DNA from: Episyrphus balteatus
Taxonomy: Eukaryota > Arthropoda > Insecta > Diptera > Syrphidae
Assembly: GCF_945859705.1 (NCBI RefSeq)
Contig: NC_079134.1
Coordinates: 165,017,718-165,081,717, forward strand
Length of the DNA: 64,000 nt
Direction of reading: 5' to 3'
In this document: piece after piece, positions 34,122 to 44,900 of the stretch
Position numbering within the stretch: position 1 is the first letter of the stretch
How the letters are laid out: each line of letters starts with the position of its first letter
Program-made: the position numbers and the translations under genes
Notes under the pieces: model-generated
Seen by the model: the letters and a program-made list of their open reading frames with translations, nothing else
Databases searched by the model: none
Told to the model about the DNA's origin: nothing

Positions 34122-34820
34122 TCGATATCTGCTTTCAAACTTATCTCTATTTCTCTAACGCTCATACTGTTACCACCGTACCAAGGGTAGATTAATCACA
34201 TAAACCGTAATCATGAGATAAGAGACGTTCATACATACTTAACAAACTAGTCCAGTACTAGGGATTTCATTGCTCATCTTTTGTATTTTTGGCTCGTCAA
34301 AACATTGGATTTATGCATGAGATTGATATCTTTAATTACTTAAGCAGAACTCAATAACTAATTTTTTTTTTTGGACTCTTACAAAAATTTAGGGCACAAT
34401 CATATTTAACTTTATCAAAAAATTGATGAACATCGAGTTTACAACTTGTTTTCTAAGAACAATGTTACCAATGGGAATATTTTGAATACCATAAGCCAGT
34501 TTTTAACTTGCATTGTTATGGTTTGTTTTAAATCAAGGGGCACGGTAGTGCCCAGCCAAGTTCTCTATCAACTTTGGCACTACACCCTTATTTACAGGAA
34601 ACAACTCAGGCCATTTTCAACCCCCCCCCCCCCCCCCCTAATTTCCACACCAAAGATGCTAGAAATTTCAAACTCGCTACATTTGTTGAGGTGGTCAAAA
34701 TCAAACTCCTCACAGCTTCTTACGATGAGTAGTTTCTGAGATATAGGGCTTCAAAAATTGCAAAAACCGTAACTGACTGACTCACTCACTCACTCACTCA
34801 CTGACAGATCATCAAAATTA
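34122..34820. repeat. Noncoding with poly-C and ACTC microsatellite
   Basis: A run of 18 C (34621-34638) is the only long C homopolymer in the window. An ACTG/ACTC tetranucleotide tract occupies about 34768-34803. The rest shows no gene. Such tracts often mark the ends of retroelement copies, which fits the reverse transcriptase relics upstream. Confidence 0.6.
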
Positions 34821-35110
34821 TGGAGAACTTCCCGCTATCGTAGAAACTTGAAATTTTACACGGTGATAGGACTTGTGGTGTATACAAAGGAAAAAATCGA
34901 AAATTTGAGATTTTCAATTCAGGGGGCGTGGCATCCTCCCATTTCCGCTGAATTTTCATCAAATAATATAGAGCACTTCTGATTATCGTAGAATCTTGAA
35001 ATTTGGTAGAATGGTAGTTTATACAAAGGAGAAAATTTAAAATCTGAGAATTTAAATCCGGGGGCGTGCCAACCGCCCATTTTCACTGAATTCTCATCAA
35101 ATGCAGAGAT
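34821..35110 (+). repeat. Two tandem copies of a dispersed ~140-bp repeat
   Basis: 'cttcccgctatcgtagaaac' (34828) and 'cttctgattatcgtagaatc' (34976) open two units, each containing 'gggggcgtg(gcatcct/ccaaccg)cccattt' (34922 and 35060) and ending 'tgaattttcatcaaat'. A single relative lies at 478-635. Minus-strand translation gives a recurring FDENS..MGG.HAP block, which may be chance from the repeat. Confidence 0.65.
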
Positions 35111-35148
35111 TTTCAATTCTACAGCCATACCTTGCAAAAAGTAGTGAA

Positions 35149-35494
35149 ATCACAACAAAAACATTACTGTTAAAAAGAGAGCCAAGTTCTCCTATGTTGA
35201 AATTATGCTGGCACAAAAAGTATTGAGATGTAAAAGTGTACCAAGTTCTTAAGTTTGGGTTCAAATTCGTATCAATGAAATTTTGATTGTTTACTTGGCA
35301 ATTTTTGAAATAACTTTAAAAATCGGTAATTAAAAGAAAAATTGTCAAGAAAACAATCAAAATTTCATTGATACGAATTTGAACCCAAACTTAAGAACTT
35401 GGTACACTTTTACATCTCAATACTTTTTGTGCCAGCATAATTTCAACATAGGAGAACTTGGCTCTCTTTTTAACAGTAATGTTTTTGTTGTGAT
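35149..35494. mobile_element. Near-perfect long foldback (~158-bp arms)
   Basis: The two arms run from 'atcacaacaaaaacattact' inwards to 'cttggcaattttt' (35306) and back out from 'aaaaattgtcaag' to 'agtaatgtttttgttgtgat'. The loop is only about 30 bp and mismatches are few. It would form a long double-stranded RNA hairpin if transcribed. A degraded single-arm relative is at 7.5-7.68 kb, so this is a repeat family rather than a local duplication. Target duplication not certain. Confidence 0.75.
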
Positions 35495-37772
35495 TCACTT
35501 CTTCACAAACTATTTTAGTTCAAATCTAATTAATATTATGCACCTTGGCAAATAGAAGAACTTCCTGACAATAAACTAAAATTTCCTCCGAAACTGTATC
35601 TTTTTATCGTTGTATAAACAATTTATTAAAGTCACGCTCTGTAATTACATCAAAACATTAAAAAAGCGTATCTAATCCTAAAGGAACTATCAAATTAGTT
35701 ACATTATAGCATGATGAATTAAAATTTATTTTAATAATTCACAGACAATGACTTCATTCACTTAAAATATAATTCACTACTTTGCAAATCGATTTTTTGT
35801 TTTAGCTGTATCTACAGTGAACACCTACGACAACAGTAGAATCTCCCTTTTTCTTAAACTGTACTATAATCTACCCATAAGAACTAAAAACCTTCCTCTT
35901 GTACTACATTATGTATATCTCAAAATTTAAGTTACAAATCTTTCCTGTTATACTATAATTGCTATTTGTTCCTGATCCGATAATAGGATAAATGTTTTTT
36001 GTACGTTTTTAATCTTACAATCAAAAGTAACTACCTACCGTCAAAGAGAACTTCCAGTAATTGGAGACTACAATGTAATACTAGACTCATCTATCAAACA
36101 AACAATAACAAAAGCGTTCTGATAATAATTATACATAATTAAAAAGCAAACTAGACCACCACCTATCAGTTAATGTAAAATATAGTCATAGTCAGTCATA
36201 GGACTTGACGTTGTCATATTCTTCTTTTCTTTTTTTTTTTTATTGTTAATTTTTCTGTGTGCAATCTATTTTTTGTTGTTTTGTTGCTGTCCAAAAGTTT
36301 TAGTAATAATCAGCAAAGTCCATTGTTTGCGACTGACCGATGACCGACTTCGACCTAAAAAAAGAAAATATATACCAAACAAAAACACAGAAATACACAA
36401 AAACTACCTTTGAGCTCTGGCATTAAAAACCTATAAAAAGTATTATAGCTGTGTGTTGGTTTGTGGAAGAACGTAAATTTACATATTTCAACCACCCCCA
36501 TTAAATAACACCTTGCCCTGCTATACTTTTGTCGGTATAGTAAAATCTATATTCCTGTCTCTTTCTCACAATGTTCTAAATAGTTCATTTTGTTGGTATA
36601 GTGGCGTTTTATTGGGCAAACAAAAGAGTGGTCGCACTGTTGCGGTCACAATCGTGCATCATAATCAAGGCTTTTCCACTATAGCAAGAAAATAAAAAAA
36701 CAACTGCAAAAGCCTTACGTAATACAGCATAGTGGCGGCATAGCCATACATTGGGGTAGTTTATTTTTAAAAGCTGGCATGTTTAAATATGTATTTTGAT
36801 TTTGTGAAAAATGAAATAAGGCCAAATTTGAAAAATATAGAAAAATAACACAATATCTAATAAGGAAACTTAAGATTGCGTTGTATTTCTAGAACTGAAT
36901 GGCTTTTAAAGCTACCAACCTAAAAACTAAGGCCCAAGTATAATGAATAGAGCGAATTTGCATCAATATTATTGCTCTTTGACTAACTAGAATTGCAGCT
37001 GGAAACAGATCTCAATAGGTCACACGCAGATTCTACAAAGGGGCATAAAGCATAATACATATTCGGACTTCCCGCTAACATTCTATTTCCTCACATAGCA
37101 TTAGCCCTAATTTCGGTCTAGTCCTAAAGTTGGTACTCAAATCAGTATATCAGTTTTTTTTTTATTTCAAGGCAGTTGTTTTGTTTTAACTAAATCATTT
37201 GTGGGTTTTTCGTGCCTTAAATGATTTATAGGCTTTTCTACCATCGACCATGTTAACTTTAAAATATTCAATCGGTTCCGTGATTCGAAAGGTGATTAAT
37301 AAATCAAGAGATCACAAACGATTTCTTTCGTGAGATCAACTCAATGTATAACAAAATACGTTGGTCTACCAGCATGTATTGGACCGTTTCTTTGCAAGAA
37401 GTCTCTATTTACGAATAGTTTTGAAGGCGATGTACAAATTTAGAGTCGTCGATACAAATCATGGTGAAATAGTGCGATTCGAAAGTATGACTTCCCCAAA
37501 GACACCGTTTTTTTAATTGTTCTCTTTCTCTGATCATGAGGACATCCTTCAATATATTTGTGCCAGTTTTGTCACCTTAAAAAATGATTTACTCAGAAAA
37601 CTGATATACGTTCCTAAAATAACCTAGAAACACCGCAGACTTTTTAATACTTAAGCCTATCGAAATCTATCAACATCAATTATTACACTTGTTTTCCTAT
37701 CCCTTCTTGGCATTTGTTTTAACTCCGTGAGATAATCTGAAGCCCTTCTTAGCGGCATGCAGACGAAATTGT
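35495..37772. other. Noncoding stretch, no gene seen
   Basis: AT-rich DNA. 36.5-36.75 kb is somewhat GC-richer. No exon, element ends or tandem repeats could be supported. Confidence 0.4.
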
Positions 37773-38193
37773 TCAAGAAAAGCAATTTCCTTTATATTTC
37801 TGGTTCCATAAGAAATATTTCTGTTCTATAAAAAAAAACATTCTGGAACGAGTTAAATAATAATACAGAACTCTAAAGTTAACACCAAAGCCATCATCTT
37901 TCAAAAGTTCGTCTAGCTGCTTGCATGTTCCGACCATATTGACATATTCGTAAGAACACAGCGTAATGTAAATGGCGCTTTTGTGAGCATCGAAGCGGAA
38001 GCGACAAGAATGGGAAAGCAAAATCAAGTATAGGCGGATGAAAATTCCTTGAATTGTTTCCAGAGAAAAGTTCTTTGGACGATTTTTGTTTCCGTCTACA
38101 TTCGTGGAAGATACAAAGTCTGTACGAGTTGTACAAAGAAACAGCCAAACGAGTAAAGGAGTAGTGACTCCATCGTTTCCAGCACATTACCAT
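37773..38193 (-). pseudogene. Possible Ty1/copia-like reverse transcriptase relic
   Basis: Two overlapping minus-strand frames together suggest a copia-type order: VSLYNSYRLCIFHE (compare SLYGLKQxPRxW), then YEYVNMVGTCKQLDELLKDD (compare YVDDMLVxGxxxxIDELKKxL), then MFFFIEQKYFLWN (compare GIFLSQxKYI). The catalytic DD is lost and a frameshift separates the parts. Similarity is judged by eye only and could be accidental. Confidence 0.3.
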
Positions 38194-38440
38194 ACAAATG
38201 ACAGACCTTCAATATCCCTTTTGATAAAATCGATCTGAATGAACGGTTTGTAGTGTAATTACTGCTTATTTCAACAATTTTCACACTGCTGCTTAAACGC
38301 AAAGCAGTTTTTTAACTTCCTTTAACGTTTTTAATGCAGCATTGAGATTATTTTAGATTTCGATTAGATTATTTTGAAATTACTAGAACCACCGAGTTAG
38401 AGTATAACTTTTAATTGCTAAGATTCACTTATTGACACTA

Positions 38441-38804
38441 AATCCGAAGAAGCCTTCACGTCAAAAATACCGTCTTGGATAAAATACAGCATGACCATTT
38501 AAGCTGGTACTGTCATGTACAAAGAAGAAACCCTGAGAACCCAGTTCAAAAGGCGATCGCATACGACGTTCCAACGCAATTGCGAAGAAGAGGCAGGCCT
38601 AAGAACTCATGGAGAAGGCAAAAGCAACGACAACTACATTCAGTTGGCCTTAGACATGGAACAATTCAAAATCGAGAAGCCTGCCGACGTTTCCTGAGGC
38701 CAACCCGGCGAACCCCACAAGCCGTAGTGTGAAGCAGTAAAGTGAGAGAACTGTGATCCCATTCGAGATCATGACTGTCGTCGATAATAGAGAAGAAGAA
38801 GAAG
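38441..38804 (+). mobile_element. 5'-truncated LINE 3' end with 17-bp target duplication
   Basis: From 38442 an open frame runs IRRSLHVKNTVLDKIQHDHL, then SWYCHVQRR and RRRGRPKNSWRR. This is the typical C-terminal tail of LINE reverse transcriptases (compare LxWxGHVxRM and RRGRPxxxW). The frame later shifts. The copy ends in a short GAA microsatellite tail (38791-38804). Direct repeats TTCACTTATTGACACTA (38424-38440) and TTCACTTATTGAAACTA (38805-38821), with one mismatch, bracket it exactly. This is a classic target-primed, 5'-truncated insertion; clade probably RTE-like, uncertain. Confidence 0.8.
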
Positions 38805-38821
38805 TTCACTTATTGAAACTA

Positions 38822-41242
38822 TTCAACATTCAACTTAACTTGCCTAAGAAAGAGAAGAAAGTGTTAATTTTTTTAATAATAAAGTTTTCGTTTGTTTATA
38901 TTTTTGAACATTTTTTGGATTTATTTTTATAAAAAGTAGATAATTTACTCTTTGCTTTAAAATCAAATACAAAAATGTCGGTCAACTTATTTAAATCAAC
39001 AAACCCCAATGTATACGATGATTGTATTGGGTGTATGAGTTTGTGTAATTTATTTGTAATTTACAAACAAATAACAAAATTTAGTTCAAAGGAATTCCAA
39101 ATAAAATCGATAAAATTGTTCTAACCTTTTAAGGAGGCAAAAAGTACGTATATTTACAAGAAAAAAAAATTATTATAACAAAATAGTTAATAAGAACAAG
39201 AACAAGAATAAAAATAAAAAAAAAAACCATTTCTTTATTAAAAGAAATTAGTTTGGCAAATAAACTCAAACTACTTATTCTCCCCCCACATCACCCTATC
39301 TCTCACTTATAATTCATAGAAAAAAGGTACTGTAAATGTGACCTTGTATTAAGTATTCTACTTGTGAAATATTACACCAGCAGGGGTTGACGTCGTCGTC
39401 GTCGGTCGACGGCAAACAAACGACGAAAACAACGACACACCAACTACTAACAAAATGTGTTGAGAAAATTACAACAAAAATAAAAAAAGAAAAAAAATTC
39501 CATACCACCTTCTCATTTTTCTCCCTTTACAAGGAGGAGCACTGCACTGGCACACACCATATACACAAATCGATGGAAATTACATAAAGAGGGAGAGTAG
39601 AGAAGGTGGATGAGAATGACAACGACGAGTAGGAGATTAAAATGCCTTCTTCTTTTGCCCTCTGATGATGAGTTCCGTCGTCATGTAGACAAAAGGAAGC
39701 AAGTCCTATCCTCACACATGAGATGACTTTAATAATATAAAAAAAAAAGAAAATATTTAAGAAAAAAAAAAAGACTGAAAAACTTTTGTTTTATCGTATC
39801 CTAAAGGAATTTCAAAACAACAAAACTTTTCACATCAAAGGTGCATTGTTTAAATTCATTATAACCATTTTTTTTTTTTGTTGAAAAACTAAGTTCTCAC
39901 TAATTAGTTGGGTGTAGATGCTGCTAAGGACTCAACTGGGGCAAGCTACACATTCATATACATTTTCTTCTTCTCTCTTCCAAATGTAATTTCAATTTAA
40001 TTCATGTTTGATTAAAACCAGCGGAAAAACAAAAACCCATCCATCCCTCATCTTCCCACCCACATTTCGCACAAAAACCGCACCCATGTATTATATTTCT
40101 ATGGCGTTTTTGACATTCAAATTCATACAACCCTCTCTCTTTGCCTTCTTTTCTGTGTCGTGCCTTGTCGTGGGGCTCTCACAATAACCATAATTTACGT
40201 TCTAGTTATAAAATTATTTATTTCCTAAGACGCAGAGAGAGAGAGTTCTAACTAAGTGAGCGTCATTATGGTTGGCTGCTGCTACTTTGCTGGGACAATT
40301 TTTGTTGAGAATTGACCTTTTCAGGAAAACTTGTTTTTTAAATTAACTACTTTTTGACTTTAAGTCTTTATACTCGACATCAATTAGCAATATTAAATAA
40401 GTAACTGTTAAAAAATTAGTCTCTTGAATATTTCATCTTTTCGAAACTTATCAACGACAACCCTGGTATACCACCTTCCTACCACTTAGAGAGAAAAAGA
40501 GATCGATTTTTTAAGAATCCACCAGTGACCTTTTCCTCTCTGTGTGAAGTGAACTTTTTATGCTTCACTTAAAAATCCTAAGTCTAGGCCATTAACTTTG
40601 ATGTCAAAGAATTTAGAAAATAAACTTATAAAAAGAAAAGACACGATATCTTTTTTTAGGTGTTAATTTGATTACATGAAAAAAGAGAGAATGAGGTTCT
40701 TCTTCTTCTTTTCAAATAGCTTTTATAAAGCAATCCAATAATTTAAGTCATTTAATTTTATCGAAACCATAGTATAAATACAAAGAGACAGAAGGAAGCC
40801 ATTTTCCATTGATGGCAGTTGTGGTATGGTGAAAATGTTAACTATACTTTTGGCGGCCGCTTTTGTGTGTTATAAACAAAAACGAGGTCAAGTTAATATC
40901 GTTAACAGAAAGAACCATTAACCGCAGCATACCTTAATGAAAATTAAACATCATTGACAAAGACCACACTAGAATGTTGTTAGAAGCAGATGAAACCATA
41001 CCACACACGATGATGGTGTGACGTTCGAAGGACACAATAATATTCGAAATCGATTTTCTATTTGCGGTTAATATGTGTTCTGTGCTATGCACTTTGAACT
41101 AAATTTATGATTTAATTTTAAATTAGAAATTAAACTCTTTAACTATAGTCAGTTGAAATGGTTCAAGGCATAACTTTAAATAGTTATGCGATATTGCAAA
41201 TTGAAGCTTAATTAGATATTTTTTATCGAAATGAGCTCTAAC
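38822..41242. other. Noncoding stretch with microsatellites
   Basis: A GTC/GACGACGAC-rich tract at 39388-39435, purine/pyrimidine tracts near 39960 and 40213, and TTCTTCTTCTTC at 40698. Frames at 39.3-39.7 kb derive from these tracts. No exon is supported. Confidence 0.45.
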
Positions 41243-41253
41243 AGACCTTAGTC

Positions 41254-41505
41254 ACGTTGAGCGCATGGACAACAATGCTCCGGCCCGGAAAGTTTTCGAC
41301 TCCAACCCAGAGGGACGGCGCAGTAGAGGAAGACCTCGTCTGAGGTGGCGCAATCAAGTGGAAGGGGACCTCAATCAACTTGGCGTGCGAAACTGGAAGC
41401 AGCGAGCTAAAGATAGAGCTGGCTGGCGAAGCTTATTGGTTGAGGCCCAAATCCACAGCGGATTGTAGCCGCCTTACGGCGCTGGTCACCCTAAGTAAGT
41501 AAGTA
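41254..41505 (+). mobile_element. 5'-truncated LINE 3' end with TAAG tail and target duplication
   Basis: Codes MDNNAPARKVFDSNPEGRRS, then RGRPRLRWRNQV and LGVRNWKQRAKDRAGWRSLL, ending at a stop after 'HSGL'. This is the well-known C-terminus of a fly/mosquito LINE reverse transcriptase (ARKVF, RGRPxLRW, LGVRNW, DRxGWR). A 30-bp 3' UTR ('cggcgctggtcaccc') leads to a (TAAG)n tail at 41491-41507. The direct repeat AGACCTTAGTC lies at 41243-41253 and 41506-41516. The reading frame is intact over 67 codons, so the insertion is fairly young. Confidence 0.85.
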
Positions 41506-41639
41506 AGACCTTAGTCGGAAAAGGAAGACATCTTTGCCTGATAAGTTGATAAGCACAGGCTCCAAAAAACGACATTTGATAAAGGGTTCTAACAAATTGA
41601 CATTCTATAAGAGTGATGAGTATCAGAAGATTCACAGGT

Positions 41640-41710
41640 GTGACAGTGTGGTGGTCTGCTTTGGACATAGTAACACAGTATCGTCGGCGTAAAGCAAAAT
41701 TGTTCTAAGT
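41640..41710 (-). pseudogene. Reverse transcriptase YADD fragment, minus strand
   Basis: Reading leftwards from 41708: TILLYADDTVLLCPKQTTTL, then SHL and stop. YADD followed by hydrophobic residues (TVLLC) is the catalytic block of LINE reverse transcriptase. Only about 25 residues remain recognisable. Confidence 0.6.
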
Positions 41711-41760
41711 ACATAGGATTTCTTAAGGACTTAGAACAATTTTGCTTTACGCCGACGATA
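41679..41760. repeat. 32-bp perfect inverted repeat, 18-bp spacer
   Basis: Left arm 41679-41710, right arm 41729-41760, complementary at all positions. Each arm encodes TILLYADD on its own strand, the reverse transcriptase active-site box, so two copies of the same LINE segment face away from each other. The DNA would form a stable hairpin. Confidence 0.85.
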
Positions 41761-41960
41761 TCGCAATAAGCTTAGAAAATTTCAACGATCTTGTGTATCA
41801 GAGGAAGCCCTCCGTTCGACAAAATTCTGCCGCACTGGATACTCAATATCCCAGCCCAGGCTATTTTTAGCAAACAAGTGGAAGGTGTTCGTCTAAAAGC
41901 CATTTCCCAATAGTCTAAATATTCTGAATTCATTGGGATTATTCCAAAATCCACTCTTAC
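41729..41960 (+). pseudogene. Reverse transcriptase YADD fragment, plus strand
   Basis: TILLYADDIAISLENFNDLV then YQRKPSV; the catalytic YADD box and its following strand are kept, then a stop after about 45 residues. After the box this copy differs from the minus-strand fragment (IAISLENF against TVLLCPKQ), so the two are different copies of related LINEs rather than one simple duplication. Confidence 0.65.
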
Positions 41961-44900
41961 TGCACCACCTTACAATTATTGGTTTTTGGTGACAACTATG
42001 AAGTCACCATTCCGCATTTATGTATCTAATCTACATGGAAAAATGACGAATCACACTGACTTTTTCAACCAACACCGTTTCATTAAAAGCTCCAAATGGT
42101 TCAATTAGTGAAAAAATTCCTTGCAATATCATGGTATCACAACGGACCAATAAGTGTTTTAATTGTCAAATTGTTTTCCTGAGAGGAATTTCCACCTAAC
42201 CTATTCCACGAAAAGCAAAAAACCAATTAAATGAAGAAGCTGACTTATAAAAAAAAAAAAAACAAGTTTTGACTCTGAGTAGCTTCGTGTTACGGACTAA
42301 CGCACCGTGCAAACAATCAGCTCAAAAAGAACGGGAAAAATTCTCAACACAACACTCAAATATTCTATAAAAAAAATGAAGAAGTAGCTATGTGTTTTAA
42401 AACTGAAGCCCAAGCTTTTCCAAAAATTCGAAATGCGATAATGTGATGCACTGCCATTCAGCTACTCGTTTTGAACTTGGTGACATAACCCAGGACAACA
42501 CAGTCGGCAACATCTTTTAATATCTAGGATTTGCTGAAGATATCAAAGTGAATAGAGCCAAAAGAACTATTACTGGTGTTTTTTTTTTTAATAATGCAAT
42601 GAAAGACAAACAAAATAGAACCTGTTATAAATGAGGAGAAGCCAGAGTCGATTTTTATTGTAGACTTGGGCCGAACTTGATTTACGACAGGTTGTGAAAT
42701 GGTTAAGTCTACATCGGCAAAGTTGAAAGTGCAGTAATCAGTACAGATATTAAGCTGATAACTTTTGCTAACTCCATATTACGCTAAGTTATGTAAATAA
42801 TAGAAACCCATCGTGTCTCACGCAGTCAAATAAGTTACTGTAGCAAATGTGTAATCTGGTTAACACTAAATTCTACTGGCTCATACGAGTATATATTATA
42901 ACAAACAAGTATATATTATAATAAAATGAAAGATTCACCTGTCTTTTGTTTGTTCAATCATTTCAACTGTCAACTAATCATAACAAACTGAGAAACAACA
43001 AACAAAACTTTGTTGTTTTAACTTTTTTTTTATTTTATTATTTAATCTTTATGACTACAAAAAGTTGTTCTATAAGTTTATGACTTGTAAATATTATTTC
43101 AAACAGATTTTGTTTTTAAATTATAAAATTCACTCACTCAGTCAAAACCAACTGTGAACTAATCCCTGACAAATTGGTAATAAATCATTAACAAGCAATG
43201 AATGCATTGAAGTGAAAAGTACTTTTTTAGAAGATTTATGTGCGATAAAAAGAAAATATACAAATTTATTTGTTTTTAAATGAAGAACCTACTCTGCTTA
43301 TTTAAATAGACATTGTTCATTATTTACTTAACCCTCAATTTTATTTAAGAAACAATTAGTTAAAGGAAAATTTTGAAGGTCAAGAGTTCAACTCAGCAAA
43401 GATATCCACCATGTCTACAAGTCATCAAAAGCCATAAGTAGGTACTTCCTACGGAGGTTTTTTTTTTTTTTTTTGTGAAAAAAGAAGCTTCTTAATGACA
43501 GTCCATTTGAGAATATGAAGGTATTATGCAATAGTGCCTGAGTTATTACCTACTAAGCCTACCAGAGCGCAACGAACCATTTATCATTTTTTTTCTTTGT
43601 CAGTTCATGCAACGTGTTTCTGTTGTTGTCGTTATTTTTGTATTTGGTCTCGTTTAACACATACGAGTAAAGTACTATTATTTGAAGTGATTTCGATTGT
43701 ACTTTTGTTGTAAAGGGCTTTGAAAATGGAACTTTTTCATTAATATGTATTAACTTTTATTGGAATGAATGAAACGTAATTCTATTTTGTATGATTATTT
43801 TATTCAGAGTAAAAGATTACTCATATCCTACCCATCATAGTGTGAACCACACTAATATCTACTTCCATTGTAAATCGAAGTCGTTGTAAACTAATTTATT
43901 TGAGAGTTTTGGTATTTCTGCACAATTTGGTAATAATTGAGTCTTTACATTGTTCAAAATATTCAAAACTTTACTTCAAGTAAGGCCCATTCGTATGAAT
44001 TTAATATTTCTGTCGCCTTTAATTGTTGGTTTCACAAGGAGAGGGAATTATAAGGGTTTTCTTACAAAACACATTATCTTGTTCTTTGATAATAACTTTT
44101 TTTGGAAAATTCTTCCTTTGAAAATAAAATTAAAACCAACAAATAGGTAAACAAAATGAACAAAAACAAAACCATGTTATCAATCCACTCAGCAGCAATA
44201 CAGAGATAATTATAATTTAAAATCAGTAATTTGCATTTCGATTTCATAAGACATCGCTTTAAAGCAATTAGTGCAAGTTAATTTGCACTTGAGGGAGCCG
44301 TTACTTGAACCATCTGGTTTTTACTGGTTTTAAGTTACTAATCATTTGTAAATACCAAACCTTCTCTTATACTCGTACTTATACTGACTCATTCAAATCA
44401 AGATTATTGAAATTATTACAAAATGGTTTGAAATTCAAGTTCAAATGTACGGAATTACTTGGAGGAAAACGAAAACAGGTTTGGGAATGTGTCGGAGAAA
44501 GAATGTACATTCATTTCTTCTGAGTTGCTATCATGGTTTGCCGATCTTGTTTGCATGTAATATTAGTGAGACATTTGGTTTATTAAAAACAGAGATACGA
44601 GTTTGTTTGTTTTCTTTATCGGCAAAACAAAGAAAAAAATGTAAATAAACAAAATAAAATGTAAACAGTTTATTGTGACCCACTGAATGAATAAATTTAT
44701 CGTTGAACTTGCTTTGGGAAAAATATAGTCAAGCGTTATCTGTAAAATGTTAACAAAAACCAAAGCGTGTGTTTGGAACTGCAATGTGTTAATTATTTTG
44801 TCTTCCAGTATTTTATATTAAATTTTAAAATAGGTTTGAAAACATTTTCCGAGGCATTTTGTATAATTTCGTTGTAAATCTGTTACAGACTTTATATATA

